Positions 46,961 to 56,201 of a stretch of 64,000 bases of DNA are shown one piece after another (position 1 is the stretch's first letter; the number at the start of each line of letters is the position of its first letter). The DNA is taken from the NCBI RefSeq assembly GCF_000621505.1, contig NZ_JHYD01000001.1:186001-250000 (forward strand), read 5' to 3'. The notes beneath the pieces were generated by a model. The model made no database searches. It was given only the letters and a program-made list of their open reading frames with translations, and was not told where the DNA came from. The stretch comes from Ruminiclostridium cellobioparum DSM 1351 = ATCC 15832 (GTDB lineage Bacteria > Bacillota > Clostridia > Acetivibrionales > DSM-1351). A program made the position numbers and the translations under genes.

Positions 46961-46990
46961 GGCTGCGGAATTTCAACTCCGCAGCCTTTA
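46961..46990 (+). terminator. Terminator after groEL
   Basis: GGCTGCGGA (46961-46969) pairs with TCCGCAGCC (46978-46986), followed by TTTA. A second weaker hairpin (AAAGGGAGTC with GGCTCCCTTT) lies just before it. Confidence 0.65.
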
Positions 46991-47045
46991 CTATAAAAAA
47001 TGCATTTATATCATAAGCCAATTCCGTTTTTTTGGGGGTGATGTA

Positions 47046-47747
47046 ATGGGGAAGTGCTTATTATCAATAGATTGGGATTATTTTATTTATACACAGAAAG
47101 AAAATTGGGGTTCATATATAGAAAATACTAAAAATGTTATAAATTTGTGGTATAAGCGGTATATCCAGGCGAAGGCACTGGGAAAGGATATAGAAAAGTC
47201 GTTTTGGCTTTCTTCGTATATAGACGAATTTTGGGAGAAAATCAAGGAGAATTTTATATTCGCAAAGGGAATTAAAGCCTATGTTTCCGACTCCCATACT
47301 TTATCTTATGATATAGCAAGAGAGCAGGGGTGTAATGCAGTATATCTTTTTGATGCTCATGCAGACCTGGGCTATGGAGGGCTATCTTCGCTTGATTTTG
47401 AGGTTAATTGTGCTAACTGGCTTGGTAAGCTCTTAAAGGATAATTGGATTGGAGAAGCAAATATAATTTACAGCCCGTATACAGCAGAAAAGCCAGATTA
47501 TTTTAAACAGATAAACAATGCTTTCAATGTTCGTTATCCAGGTTTTGATGATCTGGATACAGGAATTAAAGTGTCAGCAGTTCATATATGCAGGTCGGGT
47601 GCATGGACACCGCCCTGGCTTGATGAGCGATTTGCAAAATTTGTCGATAGTTTAGGGATTTCATATGAGCTTAAGGACTGCCCAACAAGGAAGTGGGATA
47701 CCACAAATATCAGCTTTTCTGACCAAATCTACTACTTAATGGCATGA
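47046..47747 (+). CDS. Arginase-fold-like protein (possibly UPF0489-related)
   Basis: 233 residues. LLSIDWDYFIYT (about 4-15) and VYLFDAHADLGYGG (about 98-111) place Asp and His residues like the metal-binding loops of arginase/agmatinase folds and UPF0489 proteins. SAVHICRSGAWTPPWLDERF is a conserved-looking late block. Function unknown. The ATG at 47046 has GGGGGTG upstream; the longer open frame from 46890 crosses the terminator and is rejected. It is the last gene before repeat R2. Confidence 0.6.
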   Translation: MGKCLLSIDWDYFIYTQKENWGSYIENTKNVINLWYKRYIQAKALGKDIEKSFWLSSYIDEFWEKIKENFIFAKGIKAYVSDSHTLSYDIAREQGCNAVYLFDAHADLGYGGLSSLDFEVNCANWLGKLLKDNWIGEANIIYSPYTAEKPDYFKQINNAFNVRYPGFDDLDTGIKVSAVHICRSGAWTPPWLDERFAKFVDSLGISYELKDCPTRKWDTTNISFSDQIYYLMA

Positions 47748-47844
47748 TTTCTGACAATAAAGTAGCTCTGTGATTATTTGAAACAAAATAAAATAATTGC
47801 AACCATATGCTCAATCATAGTATGCAGAATTGTATGCTTAAGCC

Positions 47845-47961
47845 CATATCCTTATCCCAGCATAGTAGAAACTCCCGAAAATTCTATTATTATATAGGAA
47901 ATTCGGGAGTTTGCTACATCCGCCCATAATTGGAACGATGAAGATATATGCTTTATCATCC
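47845..47961. repeat. Hairpin repeat R2 (right of stress cassette)
   Basis: Direct repeat of R1 (40715-40828). Shared blocks include CAGCATAGTAGAAACTCCCG, CGGGAGTTTGCTA, ATAATTGGAACGAT and TTTATCATCC. The arms TAGTAGAAACTCCCGAA and TTCGGGAGTTTGCTACA form a stem of about 17 bp. Confidence 0.75.
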
Positions 47962-48000
47962 TATTAGGTTTGATTGTACAGAGCGGAGTTTAATCCTTTT

Positions 48001-48120
48001 TATGCTGGGCTTAAGGTTATACTCATATTATGGCTTAAGCCATATTTTTAACCCAGCATATTTGATTTAGAACTCCTGCGAATCCCATAATTATATAGGA
48101 ATTGCAGGAGTTTGATTATA
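48001..48120. repeat. Hairpin repeat R3, diverged
   Basis: TATGCTGGGCTTAA (48001-48014) pairs with TTAACCCAGCATA (48048-48060). It is followed by GAACTCCTGCGAAT and AATTGCAGGAGTTTG as a second stem. Sequence and layout are related to R1/R2 with many changes. No gene lies between 47748 and 48326. Confidence 0.6.
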
Positions 48121-48326
48121 ATGGGATTGCTAACCATTAAATGATGAATATCGGAGAGAGTAAATTTGTCGCAGAAATTGATTTGGTGATAGAAATTGTA
48201 TATAAATAATCTACTTTATATATAAAGAGTGATATAATGTCCATAAAGAGTAATTTATGGTAACAAAATGTCATAAATATAACAACAATTAATCATGCTG
48301 TAAGTATCAACTTCAGGAGGTAGGGT

Positions 48327-51215
48327 GTGAGGAGTTACTTTGAAAAACAATATAAAAATCTTAAATTTGTAAAAGAAACAAAAGCATCTTCTGGATTGAG
48401 AAATGCACAGATAGGAGCTATACATGCTATTTCTTCATTCTTTACCTTGCGTAAGAACAAAGCGGCAATTGTTGTTATGCCGACAGGATCAGGTAAGACA
48501 GCGGTTCTTATGATGACACCATATGTTGTTGGAAGTGCAAAAGTTTTAATTGTAACACCCAGCGTTATGGTAAGGGGACAGATATTTGAGGATTTTTCAT
48601 TGTTAAAAACTCTATGCCATGCAAATGTTTTTAGTGAAAGCGTTCCAAAGCCTTCGGTGTATGAAATGAAGCATACATATTCCGACGATTATTATCAACA
48701 TATTGTTGATGCCGATGTTGTAGTTGCCACTCCGCCATGTGCATTATCACTTTCGATGAATGAAGGAATTAAGGCAATGTTTGATATGGTTCTTATTGAC
48801 GAAGCTCATCATGTGCCTGCAAGGACATGGGAACAAATATTAATGAACATGGACAGATCAAAGCATATTCTGTTTACAGCGACACCGTTTAGAATGGATA
48901 AAAAGGAAATCAAGGGGGATATGATTTATACGTATCCACTTTCTATGGCATATAGCGATGGCATTTTTGGAGATATTGAATACATTCCCATAGATGTAGC
49001 ACCCAATAAAGATTTCCTTATTGCCAAAAAGGCTGAAAGAGTATTTTATTCAGATCGTGAATTAGGATATGATCACTATTTAATGGTTAGAACAGATACA
49101 AAGGACAAAGCTAAAGATTTGGAAGACTTATACTTAAAAGAGACAGCGTTAAAACTAAAACGAATTGATAGTTCTATGAGCAATAGTGTAGTTAAGAAGT
49201 GTATTGAAGAGTTAAAGAGCAAGTCCTTGGATGGGATTATTTGTGTCGATATGCTTGGAGAAGGATTTGATTTTCCGCATTTGAAAATTGCAGCAATTCA
49301 TTCTCCACATAAATCTTTGGCAAGTGCGTTGCAATTTATCGGACGATTTGCACGAACAAATGCAAAAAACATTGGTACTGCGAAGTTTATTGCAATGAAT
49401 GATGAAGAATTGTTCATTGAAAATACTGTTCTGTATAGCAATGATGCTATTTGGCAAGACATTATCATTGACTTGAGCGAGAATAAGGCCAATGAAGAAG
49501 AGGAGAATAAGGAGTATTTTAAGAAATTCAAAAAAGGCGAAAAAACGCTAATCGATGCGAATGACGAAATATCTCTTCATAGTATACGTCCAAACTGCCA
49601 TGCAAAAGTATATAAAGCATCTGGGTTTAATATTATGGGCCAATTCCCAAAAGAATGTAATGTTTCGGATAATGTTTTAATAAATGAAAGTGATAATACC
49701 GTTGTTGGAATCGGAAAAGATATTGTTCCGCCCAAATGGGCGACAGGAGATGCTTTGGTGGATATAAGCAATTCACTGTATATGGTTCATTACCAGGTCG
49801 AGACAAACTTGCTCTTTATATACTCACAATATAAAACAGAAGCATTGTACAAATCTATTGCAGCAGCCTTTTGTGGATCGTATGAAAAATTACCAAAGCA
49901 TCAAATGAATCGTGTTCTCGGTGAACTTAAGGATTTTGAAATATTTAATTCAGGCATGCAAAATAGGTATGTTGAATCGGGAGAATCATATAGGATTTCT
50001 GCAGGATCTGATGTTAGTTCAGCTATTGATCCCGCTACAGGACGGCTCTATTCAGCAGGGCATGTGTTCTGTAAGGCAATAGCAGAGGAGAGTGCAATAA
50101 CTATCGGGTATAGCAGTGGATCAAAAATGTGGAGCAGCACATATTTCAATATACCACAATATGTAAAATGGTGTGATTCCAATGGGAAAAAGATCAGCAA
50201 TGTGGAGATAAAAGTAAAAACAAACACAAACTTTGACTATTTGCCGATTCCGATGAAATTGACCAAGTACCCAGACACAATTTTTCTATGTGACTATGAT
50301 GCTGATGTGTATAGCTCTCCGCCAGTTGTAAAGAGCACCAGAGAGCAAGATGAAAAGCAAATATTAACAGATATTTCGCCTCGAATCATTAATGTAGAAA
50401 ATGAAAAAGTTACGATTGAGTTTTGTTTCGGAAACGAAGTGGAGCAAATTGTGTGCGATACAGATGGAGAATATACATCATCTACCAAAAAGATAATGCT
50501 TGTTGATGGAAGAGGTGTTGTTCCGTTGGTTGATTACCTAAATGAATATCCAATGCAATTCAAGACCACGGACGATGTGCTTATTCATGGAATTGAATTG
50601 CTTCAAGGTAATCCAGATGCAATGGTCTATTCTTCGGATAATATCATAGGAATTGAATGGGAGCTATATGGTACAGATCGGAAAATAGAAGTTAATGATC
50701 CAGTGCATCATCCTACGGGCACTTCAATACAAACGACACTTGAAACTATTCTTAAGTCCGATGTAGAGAATAAGTACATAATTTATGATCATTCAAGTAG
50801 CGAGATGGCTGATTTCATTACATTAAAGGAAAGTGAACATGTGATGGAGGTGACTCTTTATCACGTAAAGAAAATGTCTTCCAGCACATATAACAGTAGC
50901 GTTGGGGATGTTTATGAGGTGGCGGGACAAGCTGTTAAGTCAACAACATGGTTGCGAACAAAACAGTTTTTCAGGAAAAAAATTATAGACAGAAATCGAA
51001 CTGGGCATTGCCAGTTTAAGGTCGGAGATTTTGAAGACTTTAAAGCTACCATGAGACAGAACAAGCAATTAATAGGCAGGATAGTCATTGTTCAGCCTGG
51101 AATAAGCAAAAGCACTCCGATGCCTGATAAAATTCAACAGATATTGGCTGCCTCAAATTTCTACATTAATAACTCTGGTAAAGTAAAATCTTTAGAAATA
51201 TGGGGGAGCAAGTAA
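48327..51215 (+). CDS. DEAH-box SF2 helicase with long unknown C-terminal region
   Basis: 962 residues from GTG 48327 (CAGGAGG at 48314-48320). The helicase core occupies about 20-400: motif I PTGSGKT (about 52-58), motif II IDEAHH (about 154-159), motif III FTATPFR, motif VI FIGRFART. The remaining about 550 residues are not recognised and include beta-rich segments. No nuclease partner in cis is obvious. Its location beside a type I restriction system suggests an anti-phage role, but this is by association only. Confidence 0.75.
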   Translation: MRSYFEKQYKNLKFVKETKASSGLRNAQIGAIHAISSFFTLRKNKAAIVVMPTGSGKTAVLMMTPYVVGSAKVLIVTPSVMVRGQIFEDFSLLKTLCHANVFSESVPKPSVYEMKHTYSDDYYQHIVDADVVVATPPCALSLSMNEGIKAMFDMVLIDEAHHVPARTWEQILMNMDRSKHILFTATPFRMDKKEIKGDMIYTYPLSMAYSDGIFGDIEYIPIDVAPNKDFLIAKKAERVFYSDRELGYDHYLMVRTDTKDKAKDLEDLYLKETALKLKRIDSSMSNSVVKKCIEELKSKSLDGIICVDMLGEGFDFPHLKIAAIHSPHKSLASALQFIGRFARTNAKNIGTAKFIAMNDEELFIENTVLYSNDAIWQDIIIDLSENKANEEEENKEYFKKFKKGEKTLIDANDEISLHSIRPNCHAKVYKASGFNIMGQFPKECNVSDNVLINESDNTVVGIGKDIVPPKWATGDALVDISNSLYMVHYQVETNLLFIYSQYKTEALYKSIAAAFCGSYEKLPKHQMNRVLGELKDFEIFNSGMQNRYVESGESYRISAGSDVSSAIDPATGRLYSAGHVFCKAIAEESAITIGYSSGSKMWSSTYFNIPQYVKWCDSNGKKISNVEIKVKTNTNFDYLPIPMKLTKYPDTIFLCDYDADVYSSPPVVKSTREQDEKQILTDISPRIINVENEKVTIEFCFGNEVEQIVCDTDGEYTSSTKKIMLVDGRGVVPLVDYLNEYPMQFKTTDDVLIHGIELLQGNPDAMVYSSDNIIGIEWELYGTDRKIEVNDPVHHPTGTSIQTTLETILKSDVENKYIIYDHSSSEMADFITLKESEHVMEVTLYHVKKMSSSTYNSSVGDVYEVAGQAVKSTTWLRTKQFFRKKIIDRNRTGHCQFKVGDFEDFKATMRQNKQLIGRIVIVQPGISKSTPMPDKIQQILAASNFYINNSGKVKSLEIWGSK

Positions 51216-51218
51216 ATG

Positions 51219-51249
51219 AAAAAGCCCCAGCCCAGCGGTTGAGGCTTTC
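51219..51249. terminator. Convergent terminator
   Basis: AAAAAGCCCCAGCC and GGTTGAGGCTTT form a hairpin between the helicase stop and the facing gene at 51253. Confidence 0.5.
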
Positions 51250-51252
51250 AAA

Positions 51253-51984
51253 TTACGACAAACTGTCTTCCCAGCCATTATCTATGACCATATCTCCGAT
51301 GTAGCCTTCTACATCCATATAGACTCCGTTCTTAAATTCTTCAATATCGTTCAGGTCGGACACAACCGTTTCTGCATAATTATTGGCAAGGAAATCCTCC
51401 CAATCCTCCCCGTACTCTTCGGCTAATAACTCGGAGAGTTTAGGATTAATATGCTCTGCAAAATAATCCAAAGCGGTCTTACGCAATTTTTCTGCAATGA
51501 TTTCATTGGTTGCTCTTTCCTCTGGTAATAATGAAAAAGCGTATCTTTCCCAATTGCTGCCTTTGTAGTCTTCTCCTTCGGCACGTTTGAAGTTACTTTC
51601 TGGATGGATGACGCTTAACGTAATGTCGCATAAAATTGATAGCAGTGAATTAATGGTGTCATCAATATCCAGCGATGCATTCATGCTATCGAACGAAATG
51701 GACAAGTCCACGGGCTCACCAGTAATGTTGCTGTACTTGTGGTTGTAAGCAATACGTGAACCAAGGTTCTCGATAACTTCAATTCTTGCGTCTTTAATTT
51801 TGTATTCCAGAATTTCTCTATCGGAATCTGTAATTATTTGCTTTTGATGCAAAGCAGAAACACCAGCAAGCAAGATAGACTCAATAGTCTGCTTGTCATA
51901 TTTTGGTTTTCCATTTTGATCAACAGGAAGAATTATTTCTCCGATTTTTTCGTGGTTTAGCACAGTTGTTTTTGCTTTTGGCAT
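51253..51984 (-). CDS. Unknown soluble acidic protein
   Basis: 243 residues, not recognised. Predominantly helical and acidic with no signal peptide. Notable stretches are IGEIILPVDQNGKPKYD near the start and LLAEEYGEDWEDFL late. The ATG at 51984 has AAGGAG at 51992-51997, supporting a real gene. It converges on the helicase across a shared terminator. Could belong to the defence island, with no sequence evidence for a function. Confidence 0.6.
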   Translation of the reverse strand: MPKAKTTVLNHEKIGEIILPVDQNGKPKYDKQTIESILLAGVSALHQKQIITDSDREILEYKIKDARIEVIENLGSRIAYNHKYSNITGEPVDLSISFDSMNASLDIDDTINSLLSILCDITLSVIHPESNFKRAEGEDYKGSNWERYAFSLLPEERATNEIIAEKLRKTALDYFAEHINPKLSELLAEEYGEDWEDFLANNYAETVVSDLNDIEEFKNGVYMDVEGYIGDMVIDNGWEDSLS

Positions 51985-52103
51985 AAATCAAGTCTCCTTC
52001 TTCTTCAAAATTATGTTGATTTTTATAATGATATTTTAGCGAGGGATATTAGTGGCTTTCAAGTATTTTGTTGGATTTTTTTGCGTTTTTTAAAGTTGAC
52101 TGT

Positions 52104-52501
52104 TTAAGCTGCACCGCCACTGTCGATAACCTGTTTGACACGCCGCATGTACCCATATAGCATCTTCGTAATTTCAAGACACAGAGCATCCAAACGCTCA
52201 TACTCGGCTTTGGGAACGAAATCCTGATCATAGGCGAATTCCAGCCAGTAGCGGACTTCGCCGAGACTCCCTATGGCAGTACTAATGAAGGTCAATTCTT
52301 TTGATGGGTAGATTTGACTGTTGCCCTCTGCTATATTGGCCGCCACGAAGTTGCTGCTCTTCGTATCTGGCTGGTGCTTTCATAGCGTTCGGACGGCGTA
52401 AATCTGTCCGAGAGTTTGCATATATCATTAGCAAGTTCTTTGGCTCGTTGGTATACAATCAAAGAACGGAAATCTCTTATGGTTTCATACATAATTGGCA
52501 T
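52104..52501 (-). pseudogene. Four-helix-bundle (23S rRNA IVP-like) gene broken by frameshift
   Basis: The 5' part from ATG 52501 reads MYETIRDFRSLIVYQRAKEL and on to QIRRAATS. The frame then breaks near 52346. The other frame continues VAANIAEGNSQIYPSKELTF and ELTFISTAIGSLGEVRYWLE to 52104. Restoring one G at the break (TCGTGG to TCGGTGG) rejoins the family sequence. These small proteins are often encoded near rRNA inserts or mobile DNA. Confidence 0.8.
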
Positions 52502-52725
52502 AGCATTACACTCCTTTGAAATTAAAATGTCTTGTTCTGACTACATATTACCTCTGGATGAAATTGAAGTCCAATTTTACTCAAAAGGCCCATAAACAGT
52601 GGGTTTGGTGGTATAATGAATTTTGTGGGCATTTGAGGACAAGTTTTCTTTAGAATTTAGTTGAAATGTGATAAAATTACATTTGACTATTAACTGATTT
52701 TTACATATATGAGGGGTAAATGATA

Positions 52726-54243
52726 ATGGCAAAACTGACACTGCAAGAACTGGAAGCAAACCTGTGGAAAGCAGCAGACATCCTTCGTGGAGAGCTGAAT
52801 GCTGCCCAGTATAAGGATTATATATTTGATCTATTATTTTTAAAACGCATGAACGACGAGTTCCAGACAGAAAGAGAAACCAAAAAGCAGGAATTCCTGA
52901 AGCAGGGCATGCCTGCTGAAGAAGTAGACGAGCTGCTGGAAGATCCCCAGGTTTATGTATCGTTTTTTGTTCCTGAACGGGCTCGCTGGGACAATCTTAA
53001 AAATCTGAATCTGAATATCGGTCCTGAACTGGACAAGGCCTTCAAGGCTATTGAAGACGAGCCCAAGAATGTTGAATTGATTGGCGTTCTGACTACAACG
53101 AATTTTAACGACAAAGAACGTGTAAGTGACAAAAAGCTTTCACAGCTACTGTTGCTCTTTGATACCATGCAGCTGGATGCTGACAATTTGGAAAGCTCCG
53201 ATATGCTGGGAGATGCTTACCAGTACCTTATTAAGGAGTTTGCGGATGAAGGCGGAGCCAAGGGTGGCGAATTCTATACGCCGTCAGAAGTGGTTCAGGT
53301 GCTTGTAAATATATTGAAGCCGCAGGAAGGGGATCGCATTTACGACCCGACTGTTGGCAGCGGCGGTATGCTGATTAAGAGCATCGAATACGTCCGTGAC
53401 CATGGCGGCAATCCTCGGAACCTGTCTTTGTTCGGACAGGAAATCAATTTATCAACTTGGGCGATTTGCAAGATGAATATGATCTTTCACAATGCCAAAG
53501 GGGCAGATATCCGCAAGGGTGATACCATCCGCAACCCGATGCATCTGGAAGGCGGCGTACTGAAGACCTTTGATAAGGTGCTGGCAAATCCGCCGTTCTC
53601 CCTGAAAAACTGGGGTTATGAAGAAGCCATGGTAGATCCATATCATCGTTTTGTCTACGGTGTACCGCCACAGAGCTACGGCGATCTGGCGTTTGTGTCC
53701 CACATGGTGGCCAGCCTCAATGCCAAGGGGAAGATGGGGACAGTAGTTCCGCATGGTGTATTGTTCCGTGGCGGGGCCGAAGGAAAGATACGCGAAGGTT
53801 TTGCGAAGGATGACCTGATTGAAGCTGTAATTGGACTGCCAAATAATATTTTCTATGGGACAGGTATTCCTGCGGCACTGCTGATTATTAACAAGAATAA
53901 ACCGCAGAATCGAAAGAGTAAAATTCTCTTTATAGAAGCCAGTCAGGGGTTTGTGAAGAACGGTAATAAGAACAAGCTGCGGGATGAGGATATAGAAGCT
54001 ATCACCAAGGCGTTCGATGCCTTTGAAAATCAGGAAAAATTCTCTGCTGTGGTGAGCCTGAATACCATCAAGGAGAATGATTACAACCTTAATATCAGTC
54101 GCTATGTGGATACCTCCGAGGAAGAAGAAGAAATCGATATTGAGCATGTACTGCAGGATATTCGGGATTTGAAGATGGAAATTGCGGATACAGAAGAAAA
54201 GCTTAATACGTATCTTGAAGAACTGGGATTTGAGGGGATTTAA
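52726..54243 (+). CDS. hsdM: Type I restriction-modification methyltransferase subunit HsdM
   Basis: 505 residues. An N-terminal helical domain (LEANLWKAADILRGELNAAQYKDYIFDLLFLKR, in part) precedes the methyltransferase core. The SAM motif is DPTVGSGGML and the catalytic NPPF is in VLANPPFSLKNWG, so adenine-N6 methylation is expected. The C-terminal coiled coil (DIRDLKMEIADTEEKLNTYL) meets HsdS. ATG 52726 gives 9-nt spacing from GAGGGG (52711-52716); ATG 52720 is too close. First gene of the hsd operon. Confidence 0.93.
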   Translation: MAKLTLQELEANLWKAADILRGELNAAQYKDYIFDLLFLKRMNDEFQTERETKKQEFLKQGMPAEEVDELLEDPQVYVSFFVPERARWDNLKNLNLNIGPELDKAFKAIEDEPKNVELIGVLTTTNFNDKERVSDKKLSQLLLLFDTMQLDADNLESSDMLGDAYQYLIKEFADEGGAKGGEFYTPSEVVQVLVNILKPQEGDRIYDPTVGSGGMLIKSIEYVRDHGGNPRNLSLFGQEINLSTWAICKMNMIFHNAKGADIRKGDTIRNPMHLEGGVLKTFDKVLANPPFSLKNWGYEEAMVDPYHRFVYGVPPQSYGDLAFVSHMVASLNAKGKMGTVVPHGVLFRGGAEGKIREGFAKDDLIEAVIGLPNNIFYGTGIPAALLIINKNKPQNRKSKILFIEASQGFVKNGNKNKLRDEDIEAITKAFDAFENQEKFSAVVSLNTIKENDYNLNISRYVDTSEEEEEIDIEHVLQDIRDLKMEIADTEEKLNTYLEELGFEGI

Positions 54244-54247
54244 TAGT

Positions 54248-54505
54248 ATGGAAAAAGATAAATTTGAAGAGAGCCTTGAGGAAGACAGTGATGTGGTAGG
54301 AGATAACTCTTTTTATATAAACGGGGCTATAACAATTCCAGAAGGTGCTAACTGGGAAGAATTTCTGGACGAAATGCTTCGGTGGCTTGAAAGCAAGGGG
54401 GCATGCTTTTTCGGAGGAACCAGCAAAGTTGAGGACAAGGAAGAAGCAGCACGTCAGATATTGAAAGATACGACAGGCATAGATTGGGTGGATGAGAATG
54501 AGTAG
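54248..54505 (+). CDS. Small acidic protein between hsdM and hsdS
   Basis: 85 residues from ATG 54248 (GAGGGGAT upstream, 4 nt after the hsdM stop). Acidic N-terminus, then ITIPEGANWEEFLDEMLRWLESKG and a C-terminal helix. Family not recognised. It overlaps the hsdS start. Its tight placement suggests coexpression, perhaps as a small modulator of the RM complex. Confidence 0.65.
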   Translation: MEKDKFEESLEEDSDVVGDNSFYINGAITIPEGANWEEFLDEMLRWLESKGACFFGGTSKVEDKEEAARQILKDTTGIDWVDENE

Positions 54506-55766
54506 AGAAGGGTATAAAATGACCGAGCTTGGGGAGATACCGCAGGAATGGAATATATGTAGGGTATTTGATATAAGGGATAAATCAGATAAATATTCGT
54601 TTACAGGAGGACCTTTTGGCTCAAACTTAAAATCTTGTGACTATACTGAAGATGGCATAAGGGTAATACAGTTGCAGAATATTGGTGATGGATATTTTTC
54701 CGATCAATATAAAATTTACACATCACAGAGAAAAGCTGACGAATTGTTAAGCTGTAATATTTATCCAGGCGAAATTATTCTTGCAAAAATGGCTGATCCT
54801 GTAGCAAGGGCTTGTATAATACCTAATAATGAAAACAGGTATTTAATGTGTTCTGATGGAATTCGATTAAAAATCGATAATAATGAATGCGATAACAGAT
54901 ACATTATGTATTCTATAAATTCTGAATATTTTAGGAGAAGTGCTATTGCAAATAGTACTGGATCAACACGTTTAAGGATAGGATTAAATGAGTTAAAGAA
55001 TCTTCAATTAATTATTCCTCCACTCAAAGAACAGCAAAAAATAGCAGATATCCTCTCTACTGTTGACCAACAAATCGAACAAACTGATGCACTGATCGAA
55101 AAAACAAAGGAATTAAAAAAAGGTTTGATGCAGAGGCTTTTGACGAAGGGGATTGGGCATATCGAGTTTAGGGATACGGAGTTAGGGCGGATTCCTAAAG
55201 GGTGGGAAGTAGTTCCGCTGGGCAAAGTATGTACGGTTAGAAGTGAAAAGTATACACCGTCTCAAGATGAGGATAGGCAGTATGTTGCATTAGAGCATAT
55301 CGAGCAAGAAACAGGACGCTTACTTGGAATAGGTAAATCCAGTGAAACAAGCAGCCTCAAAGCAATATTCAAAGAAGGCGATGTGTTATTTGGGAAACTT
55401 CGCCCATATCTGAAAAAGTATTACTTGGCAGATTTTGAAGGGGTTTGTGCGACCGAGATTCTTCCTATAATGGTAAACGATAAATGTTTATCGAAATTCC
55501 TTTTCTATATAGTGCAGCAAGAAAAATTTATAAACTTCACTGTTCAGGGATCTTTCGGGACAAAAATGCCTCGAACATCGTGGGGAGAAATTAAGGAATA
55601 TTTGATAGCATTACCCTCTATTCAGGAGCAAAAAGACATTACGGATGTATTGTACATGGTCGATACAAATTTAGAGCAATATCAAGAAAAGAAAAAAAAT
55701 CTTTTGCTTGTGAAAAGTGGTTTGATGGACAAATTGCTAACTGGAAGAGTTAGAGTGAAGATATAG
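54498..55766 (+). CDS. hsdS: Type I restriction-modification specificity subunit HsdS
   Basis: 422 residues with two target-recognition domains and two conserved helical spacers. Half-repeats start MTELGEIPQEW (about 8-18) and ELGRIPKGWEVVPLG (about 235). The spacers are PPLKEQQKIADILSTVDQQI and LPSIQEQKDITDVLYMVD. The halves define a bipartite DNA target. The ATG at 54498 (or 54492) overlaps the preceding small gene; GGGTGG lies 7 nt upstream of 54498. Confidence 0.92.
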   Translation: MSREGYKMTELGEIPQEWNICRVFDIRDKSDKYSFTGGPFGSNLKSCDYTEDGIRVIQLQNIGDGYFSDQYKIYTSQRKADELLSCNIYPGEIILAKMADPVARACIIPNNENRYLMCSDGIRLKIDNNECDNRYIMYSINSEYFRRSAIANSTGSTRLRIGLNELKNLQLIIPPLKEQQKIADILSTVDQQIEQTDALIEKTKELKKGLMQRLLTKGIGHIEFRDTELGRIPKGWEVVPLGKVCTVRSEKYTPSQDEDRQYVALEHIEQETGRLLGIGKSSETSSLKAIFKEGDVLFGKLRPYLKKYYLADFEGVCATEILPIMVNDKCLSKFLFYIVQQEKFINFTVQGSFGTKMPRTSWGEIKEYLIALPSIQEQKDITDVLYMVDTNLEQYQEKKKNLLLVKSGLMDKLLTGRVRVKI

Positions 55767-55782
55767 CGGGAGGATTTTGAGG

Positions 55783-56118
55783 ATGGATTTATGTTTTACA
55801 GTTGTAATCAAATGTGAAAATGGGTATCAGGCATCTTATCAATTAGCTTATCAGCCCTGTCCAGTTTGGATGCAAGGAGATAAGTATGTGGTAAATATGT
55901 GTGACGATGGAGTTCATTATAAAAAAGGTGCTTTTGGGAAACTTCTCGAATTCCACGAAAAAGATAACGGCAGGGTTATTCATGCAGATAAGCAGTGTTT
56001 GTTAATTTGTGATAAAAAATGGACAGAAAATGCAGGATATGATGGCAATGATACTTTAAATCGAATAGCTGAAGATATTGAAAGTGAAGGGTTCAGGGTT
56101 ACTGTTATTCAATTTTAA
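55783..56118 (+). CDS. Unknown 111-residue protein in hsd operon
   Basis: Not recognised. A Cys-containing globular sequence ([15 protein letters not shown] at the start, [10 protein letters not shown] later) without membrane segments. GGGAGGATTTTGAGG precedes the ATG at 55783, 16 nt after the hsdS stop. Same strand and spacing as the RM genes, so probably part of the operon. Confidence 0.6.
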   Translation: MDLCFTVVIKCENGYQASYQLAYQPCPVWMQGDKYVVNMCDDGVHYKKGAFGKLLEFHEKDNGRVIHADKQCLLICDKKWTENAGYDGNDTLNRIAEDIESEGFRVTVIQF

Positions 56119-56201
56119 TTTTACAGGGAATAGGCCATATAGCCATAAATTCAGGAACAAGTAAGTATGAACAACCATGGAGTATTAAGGGGGGACATCA
56201 C

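Noticed and set aside
52301-52519. 72-codon plus-strand frame
   Set aside because: Antisense shadow of the frameshifted four-helix-bundle gene.
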